The notes: generated by a model not told the origin, from the letters alone. A stretch of 64,000 nt of DNA from Blattamonas nauphoetae (GCA_033064195.1 JARBJD010000050.1:272560-336559), one strand, 5' to 3'. Counted from the first letter of the stretch, positions 52,953 to 63,900 are shown. Translations and numbers: made by a program.

Positions 52953-54533
52953 GTGTACACAACACTCTCAAAGAAAATATTGGAAATGAAATGGACTTTC
53001 ACAAACATTTTACCAGTCTACAGCGGCTCTGATTCACACGGAGACTTCGTCGCAAATGATGAAACATATTTTGAGGATTGGTTTAATGGAGGTCTCTCTC
53101 CTGAATTATCATTACATGAAGGAAGAACAGTCGTTCAACAATTTGTAAGCAACTTTCTAGGAATTCGTTTACGGGATAGCACTGCTGATCATGCATACTT
53201 CCAGTATCAACTATATCACCGCGATGTGACTTCCCACCAATGGTTCGAAGCCCTGCAGAGGCTACTCCAATACCAATCCCAATCACAATTGGTGCAGAGA
53301 CCAATCGCAATAGAATCACCTGAATCTCCAAAATTTCAAGGACTGAAGAGAAACTTGAAATCAATGGGGTTTGAATATGAATATCCAATGAAGGAGAGGA
53401 GATTTGAAGAGGAGGAGGATGATGATATCATTATTCCCAATCCACCAATGTCAATCAGAACGGCTGCGTCCAAACACCCTGTGAGGGAGATCAGACAGTA
53501 CGAACCAACTCTCCGCCCAGGAGGGCTCGAAGCCTTTAGTAAGACGACACAACAAGTTCTCAATAAGTTGGAACAAATGAAGGGCTTTTTTGATCATCAA
53601 CAGAGAAATGATTCAGAAGATGAACAAATCAAAGCTGAGAACTCAATACTGAATAATCAAAAGCAAATGGAACACTTTATTACATCACACATTCTGGATG
53701 CAAATAAAATGAACAGAGACACATTTGTTCGAACCTCAATTAACAGACCTCTTGCGAACGATGATATTGACTTCATTCTCACTCACACAAAACAAATCCC
53801 ATTCGGAGGAAGATCATTTCAGGATTGGTATGAGGAATATGATCACAGATGGAGTGCTGCACATCCGAGAAAAATTCAGAGAGAAAAAGGAAGTGACAGA
53901 ATGATTATTGATCAACCAATGATGCCTAAAACAACGGAAAAAATCGTGTATCCTTTTCGATCAAAAATGCAGTTCATGTCCAAAGCAATTACTGGAGATC
54001 CACAGAAGACATCAGACAGAAAGGTTCCTCAGAATTGTGATCGACCATCCTTCTCTCCCAAGTTCGGATCATGGGAAATTGATCTCGTATTTATCCAATC
54101 ACCAACGTCGAAAACAGTGTTGCAGATATATCTCTTTGCCATCAACATCAACACCAAATACTTGGTAGTCATTCCAGTTCTGGATAAATCATGGAGCAAA
54201 GTCAAGACTGCAATCAATGATCTGATCAATCATCGTGGAGTTCATGTGAATAACATTCGAGGTGATGGAGAAGCTGCATGGACAAGTGGAGAAGCACAAA
54301 CGTATTTTGAGCAACAGAAGGTCAGTACATATTTCACAAGTTCACCATTCACTAATCACAACAGAATTGTCGATCGAGTGATCAGAACAATCAGAGATGG
54401 ATTTAAAGACAATGCAACACAGATGGCAAATCATTCAATGATGAATCAGATGGTGGAATACTACAACATGACTCCACATCGAGCGTACTGGAACAAGTTC
54501 ACTCCACACCAAGCACAAAACAATAGAGATTGA
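52953..54533 (+). CDS. Polinton integrase (retroviral-type core)
   Basis: 526 residues. The N-terminal half is poorly conserved and charged. The rve-type catalytic core lies at about residues 355-515: FGSWEIDLVFIQSP, FAININTKYLVVIPVL, GVHVNNIRGDGEAAW, YFTSSPFTNHNRIVDRVIR. The core fold and spacing match Polinton integrases, which insert the element's linear DNA. It lies just downstream of the polymerase on the same strand. Confidence 0.88.
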   Translation: MYTTLSKKILEMKWTFTNILPVYSGSDSHGDFVANDETYFEDWFNGGLSPELSLHEGRTVVQQFVSNFLGIRLRDSTADHAYFQYQLYHRDVTSHQWFEALQRLLQYQSQSQLVQRPIAIESPESPKFQGLKRNLKSMGFEYEYPMKERRFEEEEDDDIIIPNPPMSIRTAASKHPVREIRQYEPTLRPGGLEAFSKTTQQVLNKLEQMKGFFDHQQRNDSEDEQIKAENSILNNQKQMEHFITSHILDANKMNRDTFVRTSINRPLANDDIDFILTHTKQIPFGGRSFQDWYEEYDHRWSAAHPRKIQREKGSDRMIIDQPMMPKTTEKIVYPFRSKMQFMSKAITGDPQKTSDRKVPQNCDRPSFSPKFGSWEIDLVFIQSPTSKTVLQIYLFAININTKYLVVIPVLDKSWSKVKTAINDLINHRGVHVNNIRGDGEAAWTSGEAQTYFEQQKVSTYFTSSPFTNHNRIVDRVIRTIRDGFKDNATQMANHSMMNQMVEYYNMTPHRAYWNKFTPHQAQNNRD

Positions 54534-54597
54534 AGCACTGTATATCTCTAGTTGTGAAGAACAATTAAAGAACATCCAAAGACAACAGACATCACAG

Positions 54598-54864
54598 ATG
54601 TTATGGAAATACAAACCAGGAAACATTCTGTTGATTCACCTTGATCTGAACAAGACTGTTGCCAAGTTTCAGAAGAAGCGAAGGCAGTTTCAATTCGTGG
54701 GAATATTCATCGAATACAAACACGGTAATGTGGTAGCTACTCTATTGAATGGTCTCACATGTCTGTCAAAAGTTGTCTACGTTCCAATTCAACACACCAA
54801 GTTCCATGCAGACTCAATTGACGACTTAACTCCAGAGTTCATTAATGACTTTAATTTAATCTAG
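54598..54864 (+). CDS. SH3-like segment of the kind found at integrase C-termini
   Basis: A frame with KYKPGNILLIHLDLNK and FQFVGIFIEYKHGNVVAT, a pattern of short beta strands typical of integrase C-terminal DNA-binding domains. It is listed as seen; part of the same virus-like fossil. Confidence 0.55.
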   Translation: MLWKYKPGNILLIHLDLNKTVAKFQKKRRQFQFVGIFIEYKHGNVVATLLNGLTCLSKVVYVPIQHTKFHADSIDDLTPEFINDFNLI

Positions 54865-54871
54865 TTTCAAA

Positions 54872-55255
54872 ATGTTTCAGATATTTTATTCCATTGAAAT
54901 GTCATCACTGAAAATATTAGAACCGTTTGATCCAGAACAGAAAGAGTTCACAAACATCCACGACTTTCAGAGATACTTGGAGAAGAATAGAAAAGAACTG
55001 AATGAGTACACAACTCAGAAACTGAATAGGATGATCCAAATTGATGGATACAGAATAACAAAACAAGAGGTGAGATTGCGGGAAACGATACGTTGATGCT
55101 TCCACCTCCTAATTCACTCTCGATTGATCAAAGATTATCAGACATTGAAGAATCAATTCGAACGCTCACAGATACTCTCAGCATGAGGCTTCGAAGTCTT
55201 GACGAGACTATTGAGCACCTTCTACAAGAGTTCTCTGACCCTTCTGATTAACCCA
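54872..55255 (+). CDS. Small coiled-coil-type segment of the Polinton-type element
   Basis: Short plus-strand frames with helical, coiled-coil-like content: DFQRYLEKNRKELNEYTTQK, and further on RLSDIEESIRTLTDTLSMRL followed by DETIEHLLQEF. No family is recognised. The region faces the convergent ATPase gene. Confidence 0.4.
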
Positions 55256-56112
55256 TCTTTGTTGATCTCATTCAGTGCTACTCCATCAGTGTTGTATCGA
55301 AGAATGATTGTTTCACATTTTTGTTTCCGTTGATAGATATTCCAGAATTGTCGAATATCAATTGGTGAGTTCAATTGAGGATAGAATCTACTGATTCGTT
55401 CCTTATTGAATCCTCCAAAGATCCACATTGAATCGATGTTTGACTTCATGTCTGCTGACAAACTGAAGAGCTCATGCATCGTCAGAAAGAATGTGAATTT
55501 CGGTTGTCGATTCTCCAATAATAAGTCCATCATTGTCATTCTATTTTTGGAAGTCCTTCGTTCACCAAGCATTCTGCGACAGTCATCGAGGAGTATTATC
55601 GTTTGGAGATTCTTCACTGAGAAGTCATCAATGTACAATGCATTAAAGAGATCATCTCTGCATTCATCAGTTATTTTGTCTTGCCATTGATTGTCAATAA
55701 TTTCTTCATATGCAGCTTTCGATTCAGAAAGTTCCAAAAGAAATGGAAGTGCATCATCGTATTTCACTTTCACATAAGGAACATTCAGTATTGGTTTGAA
55801 TTTGTCGAATGTTGGATCAATGTTCTTATCAGTGACGAAGACAAAGAGGTGGAACAGTTCATTTCTGACTCGAACATTCTGGAGTTTGGCAACCTCTCGA
55901 AGAGCATTGAATGTTTTCCCACTTCCTCTGTTTCCGACAAGGACATTGACACTATTGCGATTGAAATTTAGGTCTGGATGTATTTGTGATTGCACTTCAT
56001 GAGAAACATTCCTATTTGATGCTTCACTCAATTTTGCATTCACGTATGCTGTTAGAGACAAGGGTTCCACCCTCCGCGAAACCTCTGGTTTAGCCATATT
56101 CGATTTGTTCAT
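55222..56112 (-). CDS. Polinton packaging-type ATPase (FtsK/HerA-like)
   Basis: From the ATG at 56112 (MNKSNMAKPEVSRRVEP) about 296 residues; an earlier in-frame start would overlap the divergent gene at 56172, so the later start is preferred. Walker A is at VLVGNRGSGKTFNALRE and Walker B at TIILLDDCRRMLGE, followed by FTFFLTMHEL. This is the genome-packaging ATPase family shared by Polintons, virophages and adenovirus-like viruses. It is the only large left-half gene on the minus strand and shares a ~60-bp AT-rich divergent promoter region with the gene at 56172. Confidence 0.88.
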   Translation of the reverse strand: MNKSNMAKPEVSRRVEPLSLTAYVNAKLSEASNRNVSHEVQSQIHPDLNFNRNSVNVLVGNRGSGKTFNALREVAKLQNVRVRNELFHLFVFVTDKNIDPTFDKFKPILNVPYVKVKYDDALPFLLELSESKAAYEEIIDNQWQDKITDECRDDLFNALYIDDFSVKNLQTIILLDDCRRMLGERRTSKNRMTMMDLLLENRQPKFTFFLTMHELFSLSADMKSNIDSMWIFGGFNKERISRFYPQLNSPIDIRQFWNIYQRKQKCETIILRYNTDGVALNEINKDGLIRRVRELL

Positions 56113-56171
56113 TTGTGATTTAACTCTAATTAAAATATACTTTTGGTTTTTATTTTGTATGAAAACACACA

Positions 56172-57134
56172 ATGTCACAAAAGATAGTGTACGTTCAACC
56201 ACAAAGAAAAGCACAAGCGAAGAAACCAAGAATGAGATACGCAGCAGAGACTCAAGCAGCATTGAAACAAATCTTTGCCGATGATGATATTCAAACCAGA
56301 CGCAATGATGCTCTGTGTAGTCTTCCATCAGCACGTGAGTATATTACGAGAACTGGACGAAATTGGACTGCGAAAATAGAACAATACGGACAAGTTCCTG
56401 ATGTGATGGTCTACGATAATGACACTGGAGATTTGATTGCAGTCAATGGTGCCATGCTAACTCCATACAACAGTAGACCAGTCAAAGAGACATACTACGC
56501 CATGAATCCAACACCAGATATGCGAAGACAGAAACCATACACATCGTTTAATCAAAACCATGGAAGGAAAATCAAAGCTGTACATCGGAATTTCCTCAAA
56601 AATGGAACATACGATTTGCCAACCAATTATCGAGACATCAGCTATGCAGATATGAAAACACAAAGATCTCAACAACCATATGCAATAATGAAGAGAGCTG
56701 TTGGTGAACACATGACAAACACATTGGGAATAACTCGTGCAAATCGAAGTAATCCAGCTGATCCCAGCAAGAATGTGTTAGACAATATGGTGTTCAATTC
56801 AATTCAATCACAGATTGCATCACTGATGTGGGATCAATGGCTTATTGATCATGTTCAGGACTACAATCCCAGTATGAAACAAAAGAAAGCCTTCAAGGAT
56901 CAGATTTATCCAGTGTTTCTCCAAATGATTACTCAGGATCCAACGTATTTATCGGAATACTGTACTCGCTATTCAACTCACATATCAACAGAAGTTAATA
57001 AACTGAAAGCCAAAGCATTCAAAACAGTCACAGATGATGATCTCGATCAGTACCAATCTGAGATGCCTGGGTATTATCGATTTGCTCAGTTGGACAGTTC
57101 TGGAATGGGAGCTATAGATCGAGCAGAAATGTGA
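56172..57134 (+). CDS. Conserved-looking Polinton-type protein of unknown function
   Basis: 320 residues, basic N-terminus (MSQKIVYVQPQRKAQAKKPR), soluble, with YYAMNPTPDMRRQKPYTSFN and a helical C-terminal half (MVFNSIQSQIASLMWDQWLI). There is no membrane segment. Its place between the ATPase and capsid genes suggests a virion or packaging role. I do not recognise the family. Confidence 0.6.
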   Translation: MSQKIVYVQPQRKAQAKKPRMRYAAETQAALKQIFADDDIQTRRNDALCSLPSAREYITRTGRNWTAKIEQYGQVPDVMVYDNDTGDLIAVNGAMLTPYNSRPVKETYYAMNPTPDMRRQKPYTSFNQNHGRKIKAVHRNFLKNGTYDLPTNYRDISYADMKTQRSQQPYAIMKRAVGEHMTNTLGITRANRSNPADPSKNVLDNMVFNSIQSQIASLMWDQWLIDHVQDYNPSMKQKKAFKDQIYPVFLQMITQDPTYLSEYCTRYSTHISTEVNKLKAKAFKTVTDDDLDQYQSEMPGYYRFAQLDSSGMGAIDRAEM

Positions 57135-57177
57135 TTTGAAAAACATTAATATATATTTTTTATTTTTATAGAAAGTG

Positions 57178-57760
57178 ATGCAACCAATTCTAAGTTGTCA
57201 ATTTACAAAACACACAAGTTCTTCTTCAGTACCAACATCAATCACCAACAATGTCATCATCGATAACAAAGGCTCGAATTCTGGAAGGTTGAATAATGAC
57301 CAGAGCGCTAATGTTGAACTAGTCTCGCCAGAGGCTTCGAACTCTTACGGAGTGAGAGAGAATGTTCAAGGTGCTTACGATCCTCCACTAGAGACATATC
57401 CATCAGCCCCATTCAAAGCCGTTCAATTCCACTGCGGAGTACACGTCCAATATTTCAGCATTCAAAGATCAGTTATTACTCGTCTACAAGAATGCATTCG
57501 CTTGTGAAAAGAAACTACTGAATAATCTCATTGAACCATCGAAGAAACTGATAACAAACCAAAGTGATTTATGTGCACTGATTGCGACACTAACTGGAAT
57601 CAATGATGTGGTGATTGAACTGGATGATCTGTCAACAAAGGTTCATGCATTAATTCTCTCCCAATCTTTCGAACCATTTTCAAGATCCTTGTTGGTGGAA
57701 AGATATGAGTATTGCCTATAACGAAGCATACAACACTATTCTCAATTATGGCATTTAACA
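57178..57760 (+). CDS. Degraded Polinton-type protein region
   Basis: Protein-like stretches start at MQPILSCQFTKHTSSSSVPT and include SVPTSITNNVIIDNKGSN. Further content in other frames up to about 57720 suggests one gene that is now broken. Function unknown; it is located between two virion-type genes. Confidence 0.4.
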
Positions 57761-57812
57761 AAGGCAATCCTGAGATAAATAATTAATGAATTGTCTTTTA
57801 TTTTTTACATAA

Positions 57813-58012
57813 ATGGCACCAGGAAGTTTCAACAAACTCAAAATATCGGCAAGCAATTCTTTCAATTCATCAAACCTCTAGCTCCAACATTACTTCAAGT
57901 CGGTGGTGGATTACTCTCTCAAACGAACAGTAAATTTGGACAAACAGCAGGAGGAATACTCAATGGATTAGGAGGAATGATGGATGTTTATCAACAGTCT
58001 CAGAGGCTCTGA
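57813..58012 (+). CDS. Small hydrophobic virion-type protein region
   Basis: A start-adjacent AT-rich block leads to ATG at 57813 with M-A-P-G. The strand then carries QFIKPLAPTLLQVGGGLLSQ and GQTAGGILNGLGGMMDVYQQ, an amphipathic, glycine-rich sequence like the small membrane-active virion proteins of adenovirus-type elements. Broken fossil. Identity is an inference. Confidence 0.45.
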
Positions 58013-58185
58013 GTGGACACTCCACAGAATAAGGCGATCAATCGTCAACAAAACCGCAGATGATCGAGTACGAACCCCTCGAAATGGACGATTCTCAAAT
58101 GATGATATGCCACTCTCTACTAACTCCAAAATTCAATTCAAAGGATAAACATTCACTAGTATTCGAATATTTTTATTTTCCTAAA

Positions 58186-58486
58186 ATGGCACCAGGTTGG
58201 TTATCAAAATTAGCAGGAGTTGGAAAAACAATTCTTCGTGTGGAGCTCCATTTCTGAATCTCATCCCTTTGTTGGGCCATTGATTTCTAAGGTAGCACAG
58301 ACAGGAATTGAAATGATTCCAGATGTGAAATCGGATCAGCAAATCCATGCCGAAAAGATGGCACAGTATGAGCAAGCAATAAATGAAGGAAACACAGCGG
58401 TTGCGAATAAACTCAGAGGAGAAATACTGAGACTGGAAGAAAAGCTGAAGCCGAAAACAAAGAAGAAGAAACTGAAAAAGAAATAA
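58186..58486 (+). CDS. Small MAPG-start virion-type protein region with lysine-rich end
   Basis: It begins M-A-P-G-W-L-S-K-L-A-G-V-G-K-T at 58186, echoing the M-A-P-G start at 57813. The downstream frame contains HPFVGPLISKVAQTGIEMIP and ends in a strongly basic tail (LKPKTKKKKLKKK). This suggests a paralogous pair of small core- or membrane-type virion proteins. Broken fossil. Confidence 0.45.
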
Positions 58487-58515
58487 GCAATATTGTTTTT
58501 TTTAATTTTGTTAAA

Positions 58516-60365
58516 ATGAACTCGCATATAACACATCTGACAAACAAAAGAACTGGAGCATCATCATTGACTGGAAATACCACTGGAAGGATAGAATACA
58601 CAAGAGATGACATGGGTCAAATTCAACAACAACTGATGTCCGAACATCACATTAATTACCTCATGAATGATGGAGCTCACAGTACTTCTATTCAAGAATT
58701 GAAACCATCAGAGAATGCACGCTACACGGGACAGGAAATAATCATTCCGTTGACTGGTAATCAGGACATTTGTCAAATTGATGATTCCTTCATTACGTTC
58801 ACAATGACAGCAACTCTGAGTTAATAATTGGCAAACTACAGCTGGTAAAGTTGGATCGTTCATGAATGAGAGAATCTTCATCTTCGTTGGACTCAAGCAT
58901 TCTGCATCAATCTTTCGTGACCTTACTGTTCTTCACAACAATCAGAGAATCATAAGCACAACAAATAATGATGTCTCAATGGAGTCTCACATCTACAATA
59001 TGATAAAACCTAAGAGTCAATTGGAGAATCGAAAACATTGTCACACACCTTGGCAGAATGCATGGAATCATGATGAATCAGTTGCCGGTGTTTACATTCC
59101 ATTATCAGACTTCACAACAACATCTGAACAGGAGTGTTTCAAGACACTATTGATGTCCCAATTCGTGTGTCGATCAATCTTGAAGATCTCCTGATATTCT
59201 CAGGCATGACTGACTATCCAAGATGTCTCTTTGGCGATTTGAAATTGAGTGTCCACATGAATGAAGATGCGTTTGTTTGTTGTTCTGTAAATCCTGAACT
59301 CACTTTGAAAGATACACTATCACTCGTAACTGGAACAGCAGCAGCACCAACGATTAAAGCAGCAATTCTCAATTGTCTTCAACATCGTCCATATTTCTTA
59401 AACAACCTCGTCACCTCATGCACAAAGAACTTTGTTCAAATTGGTCAATCATTTCAGCAACCAACAGTTACCAAAGACATTGTTTGTTCAACAGCCAATG
59501 TCGTGACAACAGAACCTGAATTTGTCGATCAGTACATCTCATTAAACGTCACAAACTATCGGATTGATGATGTGTATTGCATGAGTGCTGGATACAAAAT
59601 GAAAGATGGTGCGATAAAGAATCTCAAAGAGATGTATCAGAATCGTCCTGGAACAATTCCCGCTGAGAAGATATCGTTCTATCCATTTCAGAAGACGCCA
59701 ACGGCAACAGGAATTGATTGTACTCAGCAAATGGTTCTCGTTAATGCGAAGGATATCATGCTCCTCTTCCGACACTACGATAATGAAGTTACATGTTTCA
59801 CACAATGCAGAAGAATATTCAAGTGAATCTCCTCAATAGATACTTTCCAGAACAACCAACGACAACTATTGGTGCTCGCTTCTATCAGTTTGCATTATCG
59901 ACTCTCAATCTCGATTCATACCAAGCTGTTCCTGACGACTTGGAGCGATCACTGACAGATTCTCTTGTCGAAGAGAAACTCACTGGTGACGGAACATATC
60001 CCAATGAAACAATGACAAGAGTTCGTCCAGTTCATGACAATACTGACTTCCTTCTGTGCTTTCCTACTCAGAGAAGTGGATGTCCAACGAACTGCAATGA
60101 TTCGATCAGTTCCAGAGGTGTGAATGCTGCAGTCACTTTGAGATCGCATCCAATCTATCAAGGTAATCTTGACACATACTATAATGTTTACAACCCAAGT
60201 CAGGAGTGATCTGACAACTTTACACATCCTCCAGCACCGATTCTAGCCACAACTGCTACCACGTGGTGGGTCTTGCGATACAGCAATGGTGAACCAAAAG
60301 TTGAGTCCTATCCAAATCACACATTGAAAACATTACATAAAGATTTAGGAATTATTCCAAATTGA
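58516..60365 (+). CDS. Major-capsid-type (double jelly-roll) region of the Polinton-type element
   Basis: The gene start MNSHITHLTNKRTGASSLTG is directly behind ttttaattttgttaaa. Jelly-roll-like stretches include ARYTGQEIIIPLTGNQDICQ, AGVYIPLSDFTTT, FGDLKLSVHMNEDAF and FLNRYFPEQPTTTIG-like sequence, with an end ...AAVTLRSHPIYQGNLDTYYN. The layout fits the major capsid protein of Polintons. The region is broken in a few places. It is followed by a related 3' stretch to about 60365. Confidence 0.65.
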
Positions 60366-60411
60366 AAATGACAAAAGAAAATAATGATATTGTATTTTTA
60401 TTTTTCTATAA

Positions 60412-61440
60412 ATGAGAAGTTTCAGATCTAATCAATCCAAACCAACATCGACATTAATTGAGCAAATTGAAGTGCAATCGTATATTCCAAAACAATGGGA
60501 TTCAGAACTCATGTATCTTCAATTCCAAGAAGTCCATCCAACAAATCCTCCCCTGCCATGCAGAATTGGAGATGATTGAAGTTCCATTGTGTTATGACGG
60601 ACATGATGTGACTGAGTTTGCGAAGAGTCATTTGCGAATAGATCTCACGATGACCTTTCCGTATTCATTTCAGCTTGGTGAATCGGGAGATTACGTCGGA
60701 ATATCTGGAATCTTCGTCGGTTACAAATCGTCATCAGATGCAATTCGAGATATGAGACTCGTCGACAGTCATGGAAACATTATTGACAACACACTTCAGA
60801 ATAATCATGTCCACGAATCATTTCTGTATCACACTTTCAAATCACAAGAAGAGAAAACAACATGAAGAAGCTACAGCCTTTGGGAAAATGTTCAGAGAAT
60901 GGATCAGAGTGTGTGGATTCTATTATGTCCCAGTCAACAGAAGCAAAAAGAATTCACTGCGACAATTCCACCTCGTTATTCCATTTGTCAATCTCCTTCC
61001 ACTGAGTACGTTTGATCAGTATCCTAACTCCATCTTTGGTAATTTACGTTTACGATTTCACTTGACAACTGATTCACTTGTGTATTGTCCCATTCGAGCA
61101 TCAACTGTCATTCAAAAATCTTCCGAAGGAGCCGTGAATTGTTTCCAGAAAAAGACTTAACTCTCTTACGGATCGAGCCAAAATGATCTTGATGTCTGAG
61201 GGGACTTTTCTTCCGTAACACAGGAATTTACACAGATAGGAAATCCAGTTCTGAAAGCTAGCGATAACTACAGTTTTGTTTACAATGCCAATACAGTCAT
61301 TGAGGTTAAAACCAAAGAATTCACTTGCACGGTACTTTCTTCATCGGTGGAGAAAGTCTCAACAATTTGTTACGGAAGTAGTATAGAAGACGGAAATCGA
61401 TACTCCGAGGATCACAGTTAACACGGAAAAATGAATTTCA
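60412..61440 (+). CDS. Second capsid-type region
   Basis: A new start-adjacent motif (tatttttatttttctataa) precedes M-R-S-F-R-S-N-Q-S. Later stretches (EVPLCYDGHDVTEFAKSHLR, DLTMTFPYSFQLGESGDYV, FGNLRLRFHLTTDSLVY, TCTVLSSSVEKVSTICYG) parallel both the region at 58516 and the minus-strand frames near 63600-63800. It is a broken, capsid-like paralogue. Confidence 0.5.
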
Positions 61441-61699
61441 ACCTCAAAAACACACATTTCAACCTTCTTCGATTTTGATGAATTTTGGACCTAATTCTTC
61501 TTTATTTTGATAAAATGAGCTCCAAAATTGATTTCAGTCGATCCAGGACCAGATCAATCGGTACGATCATTTGGCAGTCGTTCGTTAATCCTATTGACTG
61601 CCCCAGGTGGATCGGCTTTTAAATTGGTTTTATTTTGAGGTCCACAGGTCCACAAGTCCACGGAGCAGGCACGCCTCAGAATACACCAGAATGACGTGC

Positions 61700-62330
61700 A
61701 CTACCTCCCATGCATCTGTGGTATTGGTGGATTGTTTTGGTCAAAGTTGATTTTTCACTTTTTTCATCGCTATATAAGGTAAAAATAAAAATGAATTTTA
61801 CAAATTAACCTTAATTTTGAGATCATCCAAAAGTGTTCTGACAAGCCTAATATCGGTCTAACGAGTTTATATACGACGTGTTTCGTGTGATCTGAGAAGT
61901 ATTTGTGGAGTTATGGGTGATCTCAAAATTAACGCTGATTTATTTTTTCGATTTTTTAATTTGTGTATGAAGAGGAGATCCAGACAAAGTTTGAAAATGC
62001 CTGAGCTCCGACCACACAATCCTCTTCCGTCAATCCCGATCTGTTGAGTTCATTGCTGATGTTTTCAGCGTGATCTGAGCAGTAGTTCTTGAGATATGGG
62101 TGATCCAAAATAAACGTTAAACTTTTTAACTTTCTGATTTTTAATTTGTATATGAAGAGGAGTTACAGAACAAGTTCAAGTACAGAGCCCTCGACGTAAT
62201 GTTCCAAGATACTCAGGCAAAATGGTGCCCTGGTGACTGATGCGCAGAACGATTTGGAGGTTGGATTGGAGACGGATGATTGAAAGATTGTCCCTGGGGT
62301 TCATGTTGGCAGCACTTAGATGTGCCCGTA
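61700..62330. repeat. Imperfect ~185-bp tandem repeat with short basic reading frames
   Basis: Two related units end in AT-rich start-adjacent blocks and then ATGAAGAGGAG at 61967 and 62152, 185 bp apart. Each contains GTGATCTGAG.AGTA.TT and ATGGGTGATC. The short peptides begin M-K-R-R-S-R and M-K-R-S-Y-R, basic like core proteins, but stop after 15-26 residues. They may be decayed small genes or a regulatory repeat. Confidence 0.45.
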
Positions 62331-62334
62331 AATC

Positions 62335-62549
62335 ATGCCCACCCAAGACTTAACCCTTCAAGGACTTCGCCAGCAGCAGTCATTTAGAAGGATCGCGATA
62401 GAACGATCCCCAAAGGAGTATCGGGGTGTCTATAGGAAGCTCTCACTAAGAGTTCGAAGCCTTGGCGAGACTCGTACGAACGTAGGAAGGAACTTCTCTT
62501 CGGTTATTTTGCCATCTTCAAAGTACAATTACAAAAATATTAGTCACTC
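62335..62549 (+). other. Short open frame, uncertain
   Basis: A 72-codon frame rich in arginine and serine (FRRIAIERSPKEYRGVYRK). It lies between the tandem repeat and the convergent minor-capsid-type frame. A 24-base stretch near 62449 recurs inverted at about 57318. I cannot support a function. Confidence 0.2.
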
Positions 62550-62960
62550 TTAATACTCCAACATGAGATCAACCAGAAATTCATAGTACTCTTTGATTAT
62601 TTTACCATTGATTGTTTCGCCTGTTTCCATCTCAATTGATTCACCAGAACTGTCTTTGAACCAGATCTTCACAGCTGATTGTCGAGTACTTAATTCCCAC
62701 TTTTCGCTTCGCAATCTGTTCGTTGCAGAAAGCAACATATGAATCATTGTGTGCATCTGTCTGAATCCAATCAGCATGGATTGTGAAATTTGAGGAATAT
62801 CTTTGGAGATGACTATCGATGCATCACCGATCTCCTCCTTTACATGAATGAGTTTACAGTCAAGGAAATAGATGTATTTTTGTTTTCGGGAATTGACAAA
62901 ATCATGTGGAAGTTGAGCAGTGTGAGAATTTGAATTGAGAAATAGCGTTTGACCATTGAT
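62550..62960 (-). CDS. Minor-capsid-type (penton) region, inverted
   Basis: On the minus strand: QKYIYFLDCKLIHVKEEIGD, then KDIPQISQSMLIGFRQMHTM and ending YYEFLVDLMLEY. Strand-rich content and its neighbourhood with capsid-type genes fit the single-jelly-roll minor capsid protein. The upstream region again has a tttttatttttgctaaaa block. Part of the virus-like fossil. Confidence 0.5.
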   Translation of the reverse strand: MNGQTLFLNSNSHTAQLPHDFVNSRKQKYIYFLDCKLIHVKEEIGDASIVISKDIPQISQSMLIGFRQMHTMIHMLLSATNRLRSEKWELSTRQSAVKIWFKDSSGESIEMETGETINGKIIKEYYEFLVDLMLEY

Positions 62961-62979
62961 GTTTTAGCAAAAATAAAAA

Positions 62980-63900
62980 TCAAAACTGTTTAATCATTAA
63001 TACCATCTCTCTTCCTTCATACGCTTCTTGGAGACGACGATCAATGACATATCGCACTCGTGGTTGTCCATTTTCGATCCAGAACAACCAGTATGTTGCT
63101 TGATGTAATGCTAGAATTGGTGGAGGAGGACCTTCTGGAGTTGATGTGAAATACGGATCCAGAGCACCCTGATTGATTGGTGTTCCTCTGTAGACAATAT
63201 TCACCGATTCTGATGTCGAAATACCTTCTTCACCACCAGCGATTTCACTCCGATCAGTTGGAACCATGAAAGTGAAACTTGTGGCATCCGTTGCGGCTCT
63301 ACATCTCACTTTGTAAAGTCTTGTCCATGATAGTGATACGTGATGTGACGAGAAGCACATATTGAATTCTCAAACTCTTCAGTGGCTGAACAACCAATGA
63401 AATCACCGTTCACCATCATCATTTGATAGAACTCTGGCGAGATTGATGACATTGGGAAATTCGGAAGTTGGATCCAAGCATTTCGAACTGACCAACATAT
63501 TGGATTTCTGAAGACGGTACATCGTTTGGTCTTTCAGGAATAAGCACATTAGATTCATGAGATTGTTGAGTTTGATACTGATGTTTGATCTCACTCCCAT
63601 GGCATTCGCTTTTGATTGAATGATTGTGTGTCAATTCTTTCTGCTTTCAGGACATAAACAGTCTTTGAATAAGTGTTGATCAGTGATTGTTTTGTTGCAT
63701 CAGTTATTTGATATCCATAACAAATCGACGTAACTTTATCAACAGATGTATTAAGAACAGTCGATGTGGATTTCATGAATAAAGTCTTTGCAACGACTCC
63801 ATTTGTGCTTTGAAGCTCAAGCATTTGGTATTGCTGAACCGGATTTGATTTGTGTGAATTCCTGCGTTAAAGGAGTGTAATTCCGTTATGCATTATTTGC
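62980..63900 (-). CDS. Inverted capsid-type region at the right edge
   Basis: Minus-strand frames include STVLNTSVDKVTSICYGYQI (near 63700) and, in 62980-63360, SVNIVYRGTPINQGALDPYF, LHQATYWLFWIENGQPRVRY. These parallel the plus-strand regions at 61300 and 60150-60340, so this is a related major-capsid-type gene in opposite orientation. It is broken, with the rest past the window. Confidence 0.55.

Noticed and set aside
56113-56334. N-terminal extension of the ATPase frame beyond 56112
   Set aside because: It would overlap the divergent gene at 56172 and its AT-rich promoter region, and the extra residues look like translated non-coding DNA.
62440-62480. 24-base inverted similarity between about 62449 and about 57318
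   Set aside because: Too short and isolated to define a repeat; it may be chance between arginine/leucine-rich coding stretches.
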